Assembly: GCF_037975245.1 (NCBI RefSeq)
Contig: NC_092570.1
Location: 18,799,418 to 18,863,417 of the forward strand
Reading direction: 5' to 3'
DNA from: Apostichopus japonicus
Taxonomy: Eukaryota > Echinodermata > Holothuroidea > Aspidochirotida > Stichopodidae
DNA: 64,000 nt
The translations under genes were made by a program, and so were the position numbers. Positions 1 to 11,674 of the stretch are shown here, in pieces; position 1 is the first letter of the stretch; each line of letters opens with the position of its first letter. The notes below the pieces were generated by a model, which was given only the letters and a program-made list of their open reading frames with translations, had not been told where the DNA came from and did not search any database.

Positions 1-40
1 GAAATCGTAGTGAGTTGGAAAATCAAGAACAGTGAAAAAA

Positions 41-166
41 CTTCCAGTCTCCACCAGGATTCGAACCCGGGCCTCCCGCTTTATATGCGGACACCCTAAC
101 CACTAGGCTATGGACCCTGATTGTATGTCCAGAAACCTGTAAGGAAGGTTGTTATTCCACTGTAGG
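41..166 (-). repeat. tRNA-like dispersed repeat, copy 1
   Basis: Read on the minus strand, this holds a tRNA-like stretch with an A-box-like TAGCCTAGTGGTTAGG and a perfect B box GGTTCGAATCC. A 5-bp anticodon stem closes a loop ATATAAA. The acceptor stem has two mismatches, so a working tRNA is unlikely. The same sequence, including about 50 bases upstream of the tRNA-like part, recurs at 25430-25562, which marks it as a dispersed SINE-like repeat and not a single gene. Confidence 0.7.
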
Positions 167-339
167 CGTTTGTCACCTGTATCGAACAGTTCTATGTATG
201 TACAGTTATACATATATCAGGTGCAGTTATACATATATCAGGAGAACACCAAAAGTAGTCTAGATGGGAACCATTAGTAACTTAGACTCCAACAGATAAC
301 ACAGTCCAATAAAGAAAAAAAATACTTCTAGAAGGTACA

Positions 340-500
340 ATGAGGAGAGGGGTCAATGTCAGGTAATAACAGGTAATGACAGGTAGCTGATGGTGTATAG
401 TGGGAAAAATGCTACCAGTTCACTCTAGACAGCTAGAGCAAGAGATTTTAGAGCGCTAAATTATGTGAGGAGACAGGTAAGTGAGGAATTAAATGAAGTA
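340..500 (+). repeat. Dispersed repeat carrying GAGACAGGTAAG, diverged copy
   Basis: The block ends in a GGAGACAGGTAAGTGAGG motif that recurs near 31995 and 56012, with a weaker relative near 1700-1890. Shared words such as GGGGTCA and CCACTCTAG suggest one old repeat family. Boundaries are vague. Confidence 0.4.
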
Positions 501-599
501 ACTTTAAGGCTATTAACAGTTAACAGGTATAAAACAGTGTAACTACTCCTAGTCTGCCCAGACTTTGCCACAGTACTTATACAAAATCTGCTTCAGCTA

Positions 600-885
600 G
601 GCTTTAGATGACATCTAAAACAAGACTGTTTTAGATGACATCTAAAACGAGACTTTTTTTAGATGACATCTACAACACGAGACTGTTTTAGAAGACATTT
701 TAAACAAGACTGATTTTAGATGACATCTAAAACGAGACTGTTTTTAGATGACATCTACATTACGACTGTTTTAGATGACATCTACAATAGGACTGTTTTA
801 GATGACAACTAAAGCAAGACTGTTTTAGATGACATCTAAAACAAGACTGTTTTAGATGACATCTAAAGCAAGACTATTTAAGACA
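600..885. repeat. Tandem array of about ten 27-29 bp palindromic units
   Basis: Units read roughly GACTGTTTTAGATGACATCT followed by AAAACAA. Each intact unit contains TTTAGATG-A-CATCTAAA, a perfect inverted repeat around one base, so the array could extrude cruciforms. About ten units are present. Units 3, 4, 6, 7 and 8 carry substitutions in one arm of the palindrome. Confidence 0.85.
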
Positions 886-1932
886 AAAGAAGAAAATAAG
901 AGTCATAATGCTACTTGCAGGTTGTTACACTACAACATACAGTAGAAACTACTGTCACAAGAAGGTTGTTACAGGAAAGGCATCCTGTTTGTTGCATGTA
1001 TAGAGCATATCAAAGTGTCACTTTTGAAAGGTATGATACCCGAAAAACAATTCAGGTTTCTAGGCTCAACAAAAGTATTTGTGGGAAGTTGAAATAGTAC
1101 ACATCCTCAAACCACATGTTTCTCGACGTGTGAAAACTTTCACTTGTCGACTGCAGTACACAGTATGTACTTACTGTACTACACAGGTTGACAGAATACC
1201 CAGGCCAGTGCTGTTTGGGGAAGGAAGCTGTAAGCCTGTAACCACGCTGTGTTGTTTTTCTCAACTTAGATCTAGGATACTGTCCTTGAAGTGTACAGAA
1301 AAACATCTGTCAGGTGAATGTGAACCGGCCTTTGAAGGATCAACGAGTACTACGCTAAATCTGGATTTTATTCTTTTACTACAAATGTCTCAGGGTACAC
1401 TTGCGTACAACTTTATGGTAAATTAAGGACATCAAGGTAATGCACAAGAGGACTGACTGTCCAATGTTGTATAATCTAGTATATCACATACATAATTAGA
1501 TGTAATCTTGTGGTGTAATATAACAAGAAGTAACATGATCTTATCAGTTGATCCAACCAGTTTCCAGAATGAACTTACTCAGTCACACTGGTCATTATTA
1601 TACACTGTATATACATGCTGTCATTGCCTGATTGTACAACAAAATTTGACCTGAAAGCTGTTTAGAGAGGAATATCTTACACAGATTTGAAAGGATAACA
1701 AAGTCCCCTAAAAAACCCACGTCTCTACCCTTTAGGTGGTAGTAGGAGACAGGGGAGGGGTCATTGACCAGCAGGGACTGGTCGCTGAGGGGTGCATACT
1801 GCTAAACGGTTACCGGTCCACTCTAGGCGAAGGTAGATAATGAGAGTGCAGACATCGTAAGGAGACTGTACGTAACGGAGGAAACAAATTAAAACTACAG
1901 TCCTTCACTCAAAAAAAATATTTGTTACTCAC
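886..1932. other. No gene recognised; diverged repeat at about 1700-1890
   Basis: Short open frames on both strands overlap each other and lack splice context or recognisable domains. The part from about 1700 to 1890 weakly resembles the 340-500 repeat. As it lies downstream of the SH3 exon on the minus strand, it is probably intron. Confidence 0.5.
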
Positions 1933-2152
1933 CAGACGTATCCTTGACATAATTCGAGGGAAACCATCCAAATGACTCGCCCATCATTCCTTCCCACCAT
2001 CCTCCGTCCACTATCTGCGTGACGGTGATGATGTCACCTTTCGAAAAAGCAAGTTCATCCTCACCGGTGCCGGGAAAGTTAAACCTGGCTCGTACTTTCT
2101 TGATACCCTGGAAAAAATCCATGGCTTCTCCCTCCAAGTTCTTGACAACCAT
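1933..2152 (-). CDS. ARHGEF7: SH3-domain exon of a PIX-type Rho guanine nucleotide exchange factor
   Basis: The exon encodes one complete SH3 domain: the ALYDF-like strand reads VRARFNF, followed by the acidic RT-loop [10 protein letters not shown], the GGWWEG tryptophan pair and the closing GWFPSNYV motif. The pattern NEDELSFSKGD plus EEGGWWEG is typical of beta-PIX/alpha-PIX (ARHGEF7/6), scaffold exchange factors for Rac and Cdc42 that bind PAK through this domain. A consensus donor GTGAGT follows at 1932-1927, so the rest of the protein (DH-PH, GIT-binding part) should lie left of the window. The start is unresolved. An in-frame ATG is at 2152 and a second, with a GCCATGG context, at 2122. 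Alternatively TTTTTTCCAG at about 2117-2108 is an acceptor, giving an internal exon 1933-2107 joined to an upstream calponin-homology exon. SH3 identity is firm; orthology is probable. Confidence 0.72.
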
Positions 2153-2159
2153 AAATGTT

Positions 2160-3343
2160 GGTTAAAATTCACAGAGTTCTCTGAAGACTTATCTCCGGTA
2201 ATGATTGGCTAAGACTCATTTTATGAGCACTCTCAGTCGCTTTACAAAGGGGGGGGGACCTTTCCTGTCTCAATATATGAACCGAGACATTCACCTACAC
2301 AAAATATAAAGAAAATTTCAGGGAATAAGTTAGTACACAAAAATCGTGTGACAAAACAGTTTTGGAGACTTTGTATTTCGTCTCTTACAGTAGATGGTTT
2401 CTTAGGAATATATATACAATATAGATACCTTTGCTCAGCACTTGTGAAGCAAGCTGCCCAATTTGTTTGCCATGCGATAACGGATAAATAATTCCACAGA
2501 GAGCGTCTTCTCGCTGTCTACATTCAAAGCAAACGAAAACTGGTCCAATGAACGCACAATAAAACTTCAAACAGAGAACATGTTGTACAGTATGGATGTA
2601 TCATATCATTATAGCTTCCTACAACCTTTAAATGAACTTTATTCAGATAGGTCTTACCTACTTTAGCTGACATGTATGATAACTAAAGCTTCTTTCAGTG
2701 ATTGAGAGTAATGCTGTACATACTTTTCCGATACTTCCTTATTGGGAGTGCCTGGTGCAGCAGGGTAAACTCGTCACTGACAGACATTAATTAATCAATT
2801 AAATATTTACACGATTTGATTTGATTTGAAATCACCGACAGAAACAAAAGTTGAGTATCAATCATACAGGATTTGAAATAAAATGTCTTGAGCAGAAATT
2901 CATTTTAAACTTCAAGGTAATTCACATTAGCCCTTTTAAAGCTCACCTGTATAAATATATTACATTCCCAAAACTTTAAAAATTCTTAAACAGTTCTGAA
3001 AGTGTTTTCGACGTCATGATGGTTCCTAACTAATATTCTTAATCGTCCTAAGCAATGGAGGTGATCAGGATGTTTGCAGTACTTAGAGTAAACAATGTAA
3101 ATGGTGACATAGGCAGGAAAAAGTGGGTCTCCTGACATTTACTGTACATAACAGGCAGTACTGACACACTTTGATGAACATTTGAAAATATTTTTAATGA
3201 GAGTTTCCACTTTTATGGAAATCTTAATCACAAAGGTCAACTTGTGAAAAGAGTCATTTCACAAATTTTGCAAGTTTCATTCAAAGTCACAATCAAATAC
3301 GTCATACCCAGGTGGGCATTAGAAATTAATGGTAAACAATCAT
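2160..3343. other. Gene-free stretch upstream of the SH3 exon
   Basis: AT-rich single-copy-looking DNA with no recognisable domain. If the SH3 exon is internal, this is intron; if it is a first coding exon, promoter or 5' UTR could be here. No TATA box or CpG-rich block stands out. Confidence 0.4.
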
Positions 3344-3522
3344 CAGGTCCCCTGTTCGAGTCACTCCCAGATTAATGTATGTCGTCCAGTTACAGAGTTG
3401 TTGACAATTGATAATTCATATAAGAGACTGACTTCGGTCAGCTTGCAGCTTTGATAAGCCAATTAAGCTTCTTCATGAGTTCCTGCTTGCAGGAAGATCT
3501 AAAATACATACATACATACATT
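3344..3522 (+). repeat. tRNA-derived SINE, 5'-truncated copy
   Basis: It begins inside the tRNA-like head (B-box-like CCTGTTCGAGTCACTCCC) and continues through the same body as the copy at 11339-11582: GACTGACTTCGGTC, GGCTT/AAGCC-type hairpin words and CCTGCTTGCAGG. It ends in an (ACAT)n tail. The A-box half of the head is missing. Confidence 0.82.
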
Positions 3523-4869
3523 CGTGCGTAGTATATAATGTGTAATGTACAATTTAGCAAAGTTGAACAGTGTTCTGCGCAAACTCTATTTCTGTAGTAC
3601 ATGCATGGATATGGGTTATTAGCGATTTCAGTCAAGTACACATGGCAAGTAACATCGAATGAGTGATCCTTGCCTAAAGACACCTCAGTCTAAACGTACA
3701 TGTGCGCTGTTTGCTGAATCGCCGAAAGTAAATATTATTGCCTTGGACAAGGCTCAGGTGTGATTTATGAATAACAGGAAGATGAAAAGTGAATTATATT
3801 TCCACATTAGTTTTTAAATCTGCGAAAAGAAACAGATCTTTGGAGATGAGTAACTGACATTGAAGGTAGTTACTATAAACTGGGGCCTATTATTACTGTA
3901 GGCTGCATGTCACTTGTCTAACATTAGGCTAATCATCATCGGGCACAGTTTACGACAGTGTAGGACAGTGTAAACTTTATTTAAAGCTTTGTGACACAAA
4001 ATTCTTTCTGATATGAAAATTCCCAAACATATTTTAGTTGATAATGCTTTATCAAAAGACTAGCTATTGGAATTTGTACTTGTGCGCAAGGGATACAGCC
4101 TGTATATCTTAGCAGCCTAACATAATGTAACACTGTAGTACTCAGGCAGTTAGAGCAGGCAGGGTTCAAATGTTATTACGGTGCAGCTTCTACATATCGG
4201 GTACCCGGATAACCAATGGGTGATGCATGCCGGGTACCAAGGTCGGAAATTTGTACCTGGTGTAAACACTAGAAGTATCAGTTTAATTATCATGCAGAGT
4301 CTTATGAAAGTGAAAGTCAATCTGAAGAAATTCAATAAAACATTGCCCTTAAATTAGCCCTGGCCTCGTTCTCTTAAATTAAAAGGCTAAATCTTTTTTG
4401 CCAAGACAGAAGTAGTTGTATATGTAAGCAACTCCAACTTCTCAAAACAAGTCCAAAAAACACTACATCAGGCCACTGAGTTTGCATTGCATTGGAAACA
4501 ATCCCCAGAACCCACAGGATCAAAAAGTAACTTGTACTGGTCAATAACATTCAAGAAGGGTTCAGACCGTTTGCTGAAGGCTTGTTTTGTAAAGAAATAT
4601 AGCTACTGACCATTTCAAAGAACCAGGAACAAGGAATTTGGTAAGGTCTCTGCATGGAATTTTATGAGTAGCAATGTATATCAGTGGCCATATAAATGCT
4701 AACATAAAAAACAATGGAATATAAGTATAATCACTTGGCTTTTAAATAAGTCACTTCATGAGAAATAGGGTAACAGCACTTTGTGAATGTGAAACATCAT
4801 TTCATTTCTGGAAATATGTTGTCATTGTACTGACATGCTAGTGGATCTTTACTGTGAAGTGCTGTTTAT
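3523..4869. other. No gene; fragment of the 4870-5981 element family at about 4193-4279
   Basis: Most of this is unremarkable AT-rich DNA. Around 4193-4279 the words CGGGTACCCGGATAACC and GTGTAAACACTA match the inside and right end of the hAT-like element that follows, so a small relic of the same family is likely. Confidence 0.5.
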
Positions 4870-5981
4870 TAGTGTTTGCACGGGTTATCCGGGTACCCGC
4901 CCGACACGATACTACCCGGTTCCTAATTTATTACCCGAATCCTACGCAAAGTTGTTTTTTTTCTTTCCAAACCGACGTTTAGGCAGATTTCCCATTGACT
5001 TAGTGTGTTGCTAGGCTACCGTGTGGTCGAAGATAACAGCAATAACGAAAGTACCCGTTTGACGCGGTACTACCCGGTTCCTAATTTATTACCCGAATCC
5101 TACGCAAAGTGTGATTTTTTTGCTCCCCCCATCTCCCCCCCCCCCCGGTTCCTACGCTCTTGATAACGAAGGTATTCCATGGATACCTTATAACTGCTTC
5201 ACAATTTCAGCGGTATAGGCTAGATTTCCCCCATTGACTTAGTGTGGTGTTAGGCAACCATGTGGTCGAACGTAACAGTAATAATGAAAGTATTCCATGG
5301 ATATCTTATAACTGCGTCACAATTTCAGCGAATAAACAGATGGGTTAGGCCTAGCTATATTTCTCATTGACTTAGTGTGGTGTTAGGCTACCATGTGGAA
5401 GAAATAATTATTTATTCGTTCGTTTATTTCATAAAAGGAAAGGCTGACAAGGAATTTTACGAGATGTTTATGGATTATAGACGGATTAACTAAAAAATAT
5501 TCATCGCAAGTGGCTTTTTACTAATCGTTTATTCCAAATGCGATCAAATTGCGCGAACCGCGCGATCTCGCGGCTAATGCGAACCCTGGGCCTGCATAAT
5601 AGATAGTAGTAGTAACAACTGTTTAAGAGCTAAATTGGATATTTGTATGGTCTGATAGAGGTGGAGAGCAAGCATTAGCAGCGGCGGCAGTGCGATGTTA
5701 GTAGTGATGTTAATTATATGAAGTTATTAACAAGTTAATGAAAGAAACAAAAGCAAATAGAATTATTGAGGAAGGTTTTATACCTTATCTTACATGTACG
5801 TATTTGAACATGAAAACATTGTCAGTAGAGAATATAATTCATTTATTATAGCATCCAATATGTAATTTCTTGAAAATCGTGATACACGCGTGTAAACAAT
5901 TTTTTCCCGGGTACCCGGATACCCGACGGGTAACGGCTCTCGGGTACCCGGTTCCCGATTTTTGGACCCGTGTAAACACTA
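4870..5981. mobile_element. Non-autonomous hAT-like element with 8-bp target duplication
   Basis: The ends are inverted repeats TAGTGTTTGCACGGGT and ACCCGTGTAAACACTA with one mismatch. The element is flanked by a perfect 8-bp duplication CTGTTTAT (4862-4869 and 5982-5989). TAGTG-type ends plus an 8-bp duplication are the hAT signature. There is no transposase frame. The interior holds two copies of a block containing ACTACCCGGTTCCTAATTTA (near 4909 and 5070) and three imperfect repeats around CATTGACTTAGTGTGGTGTT (near 4990, 5230, 5365). GGGTACCC palindromes lie near both ends. Confidence 0.85.
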
Positions 5982-5989
5982 CTGTTTAT

Positions 5990-8036
5990 GTCCCATCCTA
6001 ACAAAAGTCATGACTTTACTTTCATCTTAGTCTAAGATAATGCTCATTGCATTTTCCACATTTCGACTATGTGGCAACTAACAGTTAAGCCCCAGATACG
6101 ACAATTATTACAGGCACACAGCCTAGGCTAACAATTTCATCATAAAAATTTACTGAATCACAGAAATATTTCCAATCGACACCGAACCAAATTGAAAGTA
6201 CTAGTGTTGCAGTAGCCCAAATCCTGAACTGAAGCAAAAATACCTGGTACATGAATTCTAACAGTCCAAGAGCCTAACACTAGTAATGTAGTAACACAGG
6301 CTAGGTTGAACTTTAAAGTTATGACTTCGCCTAACGCCTAGCTTAATGATACACATATACTGACCTTGATCCATCCACATCTAGCAATAGCCTAGCACTG
6401 AGGCTAATATCCACATTTTTCCTTTTCCATTTTCATTTGAACGTAGTCCTAGGCTACGTTACGGTAGCACTGGCAGTGTTTTTACCTAGGCTATATTAGG
6501 GCTAACTGTTAGGCCTATCCTACATTAAATAGCCTATCCTACTGGCTTTATGAACACTAACTTGTAATGATAGGCCCTGCCGTACCAGCAGTATGTTCCG
6601 TAATAGTTATACTCACCTAACAGGACCTTATAAAATATATGTTACACGTTCCTAGCTCAGAGGGATGCTTTACTTGTCGGAAACATCTGTATGAGAAGTA
6701 TCATTATTGTACAAGTATGGGAAACTATGAAAATCATTTCCCGCAAGTTTACTAGATTAGCCGGAAATAGCAAGAGCCGAGAAGTGGAAGTAGGAGAGTA
6801 ATTACTGATTTTAGATATTTCCTTCATAGCGCCATCTACCCCTGTCAAGTTTCTTTTTTCTCTCTCTCCACACCTCTCTCTGCACCTCTCTCTGTCTCCA
6901 CCCCCCCCCCTTTTTCCCCTTCTAGTTACAAGAATTGCTGGCCGTATACCAACTGTACTATGTGTAGGTCACCATTAGAATATACAAGTTCGTTCGTAAT
7001 TACTGAAGAAAAGATAATTTGCAACACACATTCCATGCTTCAAGCCAAACTTCACGCATCCCTTAAGTTGCGATTTCTGAAACACGTTTTTCCTTCCGTG
7101 AAACTAAGTGGTACCATGAACTTCTCAACACACCCACCCCTTCGTCCATCTCAATCTCTCGCTTTGAATCTTGTTTCTCTCAACTTTGGTAGAATTCTAG
7201 TAATTCTGTTCTCATAATAGATCGAGTATTCAAGATTGAGAAACTCACCTGCAGATAGATAAATATTTCCTCTCGGTAAATGATGAAATTTCTCCAAATT
7301 CTGTCACGATGCTTTCGATGCAATTTATCAAAAATATGTCAAGATGCTTTTCATTCAATTAACAAGTCTCCAAAAAAAAAGAAATATTTTTTAGTCGTGC
7401 GGATGGCGAATACACATGTGCGTGTAAAAAAAGGTTGTGTCGTTTTGACGTTATCTGTATTTGATTGCATTTTCATATATTTAGTAAATTAATATCAACA
7501 TTTAGGTGGCGCTAATCAAATATTCTAACAGATTAATTATAAAGTTTATGTAATGTTATGTAATAATAATCTTTGTATTCTATCATTTAACAGGCTGGTC
7601 TGAAGTAACTACAGTGTGAACCATTTTATGTTTGTTTGAAGCTTTTCCTGTAGTCCTACATACCTAAATACTAGGCTATCTCAACCTATACTCAATACTA
7701 CAGAAATGCAAATATATCATACGGGTAAAATTATACATTCTTACAAAACGTTGACAGTTGCTTACATAGTTTCGATATGGGTTTATATTACCTAGGTACA
7801 TGTTTACACAGGTGACGGATTAAGGACTTTCGGGGTCGCGGCACCGCTTATTCTTTCTTTGTTTCATTTTCATCCGACAGCAAATGACTTTTGTAGTTTC
7901 TCAAGAGAGGGTCTGTAAAAAACAATGGCATACGTGAGATAATGTAAGCTTCATGATGTGAAGTGCTATATTTACTGTATGGGTGGGTTATGGGTACAAT
8001 GTACAAACATTTTCAAAGAAAGCAGTCAGATGTATC
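5990..8036. other. No gene recognised; pyrimidine-rich tract at about 6848-6930
   Basis: The only structure that stands out is a C/T-rich tract with repeated CACCTCTCTCTG words followed by a C run. Open frames here are short, without domains or splice logic. Confidence 0.45.
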
Positions 8037-8044
8037 ATTGCTGA

Positions 8045-8676
8045 CAGGGGCGTAGCGAGCGGGGAGTGTGGGGGTGTCACACCCCCCCCCCCAATAATTT
8101 GGTCGCTGTCGGCAAATTTTGGGTCTGTCGGCAAAAGGAGAAAAGGTGAAGAGAGCGGAAGGGGAAGAAAGAAGGAAAGCTGAATAGAGAAAAGGAGAAC
8201 GGGAGCTTCTTCCGTGCCAAATTTGACTTAAAATATGCACCAGATTGCATCTAAGGACGTTTCAAAACTAAAAATTTTCCAAAGGGGAGGGGTAGACCCC
8301 CTACCCTTAGGCCCCTCCCCCATTTCAGTCACCACTTCCAGATCCGTCGGCAAATCAAATTTGACTTAAAATATGCACCAGATTGCATCTAAGGACGTTT
8401 CAAAACTAAAAATTTTCCAAAGGGGGAGGGGGACACCCCCTCCTCTTAGACCCCTCCCTCATTTCAGTCACCACTTCCAGATCCGTCGGCAAATCAAATT
8501 TGACTTAAAATATACACCAGATTGCATCTAAGGACGTTTCAAAACTAAAAAATTGCCAAAGGGGAGGGGACACCCCTCCCCTTAGACCCCTCCCCCATTT
8601 CAGTCACCACTTCCAGATCCGTCGGCAAGTCAAATTCTCCACACCCCCCAACAAAAAACCCTTCGCTACGCCCCTG
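8045..8676 (+). mobile_element. Non-autonomous hAT-like element, copy A
   Basis: Terminal inverted repeats CAGGGGCGTAGCGA and TTCGCTACGCCCCTG are flanked by a perfect 8-bp duplication ATTGCTGA (8037-8044 and 8677-8684). Inside, three direct units of about 130 bp run from TGACTTAAAATATGCACCAG to GATCCGTCGGCAA. Each carries the GGAGGGGGACACCCCCTCC-type palindrome (clearest at 8425-8443). A non-repeated head at 8060-8220 contains GTCGGCAAATTTTGGGTCTG. No transposase is present. Confidence 0.9.
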
Positions 8677-8684
8677 ATTGCTGA

Positions 8685-10120
8685 ATATTTACAAATTTAC
8701 ATGTTGTAAAAATAATGCGCATGAGAGAAATTTAAGCCAGTCCTTCGTATTTTGGTATTAAAGCCAGTGTGGTCATTTTAAGAGAAGACAAAAAGACATC
8801 CTATTGAATGATTTTTTTTTCTCGGATTTTACGTTATATTCTAAATTTTGTGACAAAATATGTGCAGGGGCGTAGCTATGGCGGGTGTGAGGGTGTGACC
8901 GCGAATATCAGTCGGCACACCAATGGAAAGTCGGCACATCAGCGATTTCACTTTGTGTACTTCATTAGTATGTTCAAAGTGACAAGCATATCCATGTTTC
9001 TATTCCGAGTTTTTGCCGAAAAAAAATAACCGAAACGTTTTGAGCGCTTGGCGCGCTCTGGTTATTCATTTTGCTTCATTGTGTGACTGTAGTTTGGCTA
9101 GCATTTTCGCGCGCGTCGCAGGCTGTGCCATCTCCGTTTCCATGGCACACTTTACTCTGGTCACAGAAGCCCACAAAATAGACTACTAAACCCTTGTACT
9201 GACTATTCTTACTCTATATATTCCCCGCCCCCCCCCACCCCCACCCCCAAATGATTCGGAAAACCTTGCGTGGTGTCGCTCGCTGTAACCATTTTCTTTC
9301 TTTTTTATGGTTGAATACACTTACACAAAATATTGCAATGGTAAGAGAATTTTAGTTGAATGATTTAACCGTTTATTTATCCAAAGTGATGTTAGGTTTT
9401 CCTAGTGGCCCAGACTGACGGATAAAGGGTAGCATCATGTCGCCGTCCTCTGTCGCCTTCAGCATCCTGTACCAAAAAGTATGAAATTTCAGTGCATAAA
9501 CACATGATGAAAATGATAGCACCACTTTTATATCTAAGCCCTCCACCAATAGAGAAACTTTCCACAAAGGAGAAGGGAATCCCCTCCACTTAGACCCCTC
9601 ACCACCACCCCCCCCCCACACGACGACGACGACCATCCAATAAAGCTCCATCTGTTACTACTTCTGGATACGCCGAATGCTCTCTCCCTCAAAATAATGA
9701 TACCACTTTACGTTTACCACCAACAAACTAGTTCGTAACTGCATGTGCGACCATAGCAGGCAAGTTAGTCAGCTACGTCATAAGAGTGAATCTTAATTCA
9801 TGACTTATTAATAGCTCTCACACCCCCTACCGAAGAATGCTGTAAAAGCTTCCTCACGGAGCCCCCTCTTGGCCATTTGCGATTTGGTTAGGCCTTCGAT
9901 CTCAGCCAGGCGCGTAGCCACGGGCAAGGGGGTTCCAGGGCTCAGACCCCCCCCCCCCCCCCAATGAGTGGATCCAAAAAAGAAGAAGAAGAAGAAATAA
10001 AGGAAAGGAGACGATAGAACTCAGGAGGGAATCTTAATATAATGGATAACTTTTGTTATGTAAAACATTACTAAAATGTCTTTAAAATATTACTTTCTTG
10101 GCACGCTTGTTGACAATGTT
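8685..10120. repeat. Cluster of hAT-like element fragments in gene-free DNA
   Basis: Three relics are visible. CAGGGGCGTAGC with GTCGGCAC words starts at about 8873. At about 9520-9610 the module GCACCACTTT..CTAAGCCC..GGAATCCCCTCC..TTAGACCCCTC repeats the interior of copy A. At about 9907-9965 there is GCGTAGCCACGG followed by a long C run. The rest is AT-rich with C or G homopolymers and no credible coding sequence. Confidence 0.6.
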
Positions 10121-10129
10121 CTTCAGCCT

Positions 10130-10480
10130 ATATGCTTCGTGTTGTTGCTGTGAGCGTATCGGTCTTGTTATGATGTTGTTCTATACGCGTATTGGTGATA
10201 TTACTATGTTGTTGTTGTAGTGTGTTGGCATTTTAACTATAAGGTACGTATTAGTGTTTTGACACTGTGTATTGATGTTGCAACTATGCATAGTGGTGTT
10301 GTTACTGCTTGTGTATTGGTATATATGCTTATATTAAGTCAGTCACGTGTTGTTACTATGGGAAGTTACTTTGCTGTTGTCGTCGGCGTATACTATGCGC
10401 ATTGGTGTTGCTAACTTTCTCCTATGCATATTGGTGTCAGTGTTACGATATGTGTATTAGTGTTGTTACTATCGTATATG
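10130..10480. repeat. Degenerate minisatellite
   Basis: Repeated variants of TATTGGTGTTGTTACTATGC with irregular spacing form an old, decayed tandem array. Frames across it are repeat artefacts. Confidence 0.55.
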
Positions 10481-10499
10481 TTATAAATTGAAGCAAATC

Positions 10500-11338
10500 A
10501 AATGCTCTATATAGACTAGCTCCGATTGCAAAAGGCAGTTTATAGCTATACACGTCCATATATCATTTTTTTGACCAGTAAATGCTATCATTCTTATCTC
10601 ACCCATCCCACTGACCGGTAGAGTCTTCTACATTCTAAATACGTCCTGGTTTGATTGATTGAATTAAAGCAACGTATACTATATTTTATTTGTTTTAGTC
10701 TAATTTCTCTTTGAAGTTAAATTTGTAATGAAGTTTATTCTGAAATACAACGTCGAAAACTCTAAGAGACTTTATGCCATTGGTGCAGCTATCGTGAATT
10801 AGTTTGAGTGTAAAGCCTAGATCGGGGTATTAAGTATGGTTGAAGATGGGTAGGAGTGGTGAGTTCAAGTTTTTCTAGGGTTTTTTGCTCTTTAGCTAAC
10901 GCGGGTATCGGAAGATGCACTAAATAATGACAGAGATGTTACTGCTTAGTCTATATTTTAAGCTTTACGACATAGTTTCAAGCTGCGATATTCGAGCTTC
11001 TTAAACATATATTGCTAGGAATAGCTTAAGATGTTGACACTGATTGAAAACATTTAGCAACACAGCTTTGATGTACAAAGTATAGTCATAGATAAATATC
11101 ACGAGCGATATATAGAAATATAGTATGCATCGTGTTACTTTAAAATCAAATGACACGCGATTAAATATTATAGTAACTTTTATTCTATTTTATTTTGTTT
11201 TTTATGCATTTTATGCCCCAATAGAATTCGAATGGCCCTTCTTAATCTCTTGCTGGTCCTCACCCCGTATCACACATCTACATTTGTATGTTTCATGTAT
11301 AGTTGGAAGAGAATCTATGGTAGCTTTTGAACACATTT
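10500..11338. other. No gene recognised
   Basis: AT-rich DNA without domains, tandem repeats or recognisable element ends. Confidence 0.4.
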
Positions 11339-11582
11339 GGAGTGTTAGCTCAGTGGTTAACGCCGGTGCCTTTCATTCATAAGGTCCCCGGTTCGAGTCA
11401 CTCCCAGATTAATGTATGTCGTCCAGTTACAGAGTTGTTGACAATTAACAATTCCTAATCATGGACGTTAAAATATGAATGTGAGAGACTGACTTCGGTC
11501 GGCTTGCGGCTTTGATAAGCCAATGAGGCTTCTTCGCGAGTTCCTGCTTGCAGGAGGATCTAATATACATACATACATACAT
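11339..11582 (+). repeat. tRNA-derived SINE, full-length head
   Basis: The head (11339-11404) still folds as a tRNA. GGAGTG pairs with CACTCC, TAGCTCAGTGGTT is a good A box and GGTTCGAGTC a good B box for RNA polymerase III. The anticodon stem GCCTT/AAGGT closes an 8-base loop, so it is not a working tRNA. The body matches 3344-3522 and the copy ends in (ACAT)n. The body holds hairpin words GGCTT..AAGCC and CCTGCTTGCAGG. Confidence 0.88.
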
Positions 11583-11674
11583 CTGTATATATTGTGTGTG
11601 CCGTATATACCGGTATATCTCTAAGGGCGTTCCATATTCCATGATACTTTCACTGATAATATCTCTATATACAG

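Noticed and set aside
47-119. Functional tRNA gene
   Set aside because: Acceptor stem mismatches, an ATA anticodon position and a second decayed copy with shared flanks mark it as a repeat.
2385-2570. 61-residue minus-strand frame just upstream of the SH3 exon
   Set aside because: No resemblance to a calponin-homology domain and only a weak donor (GTATCT).
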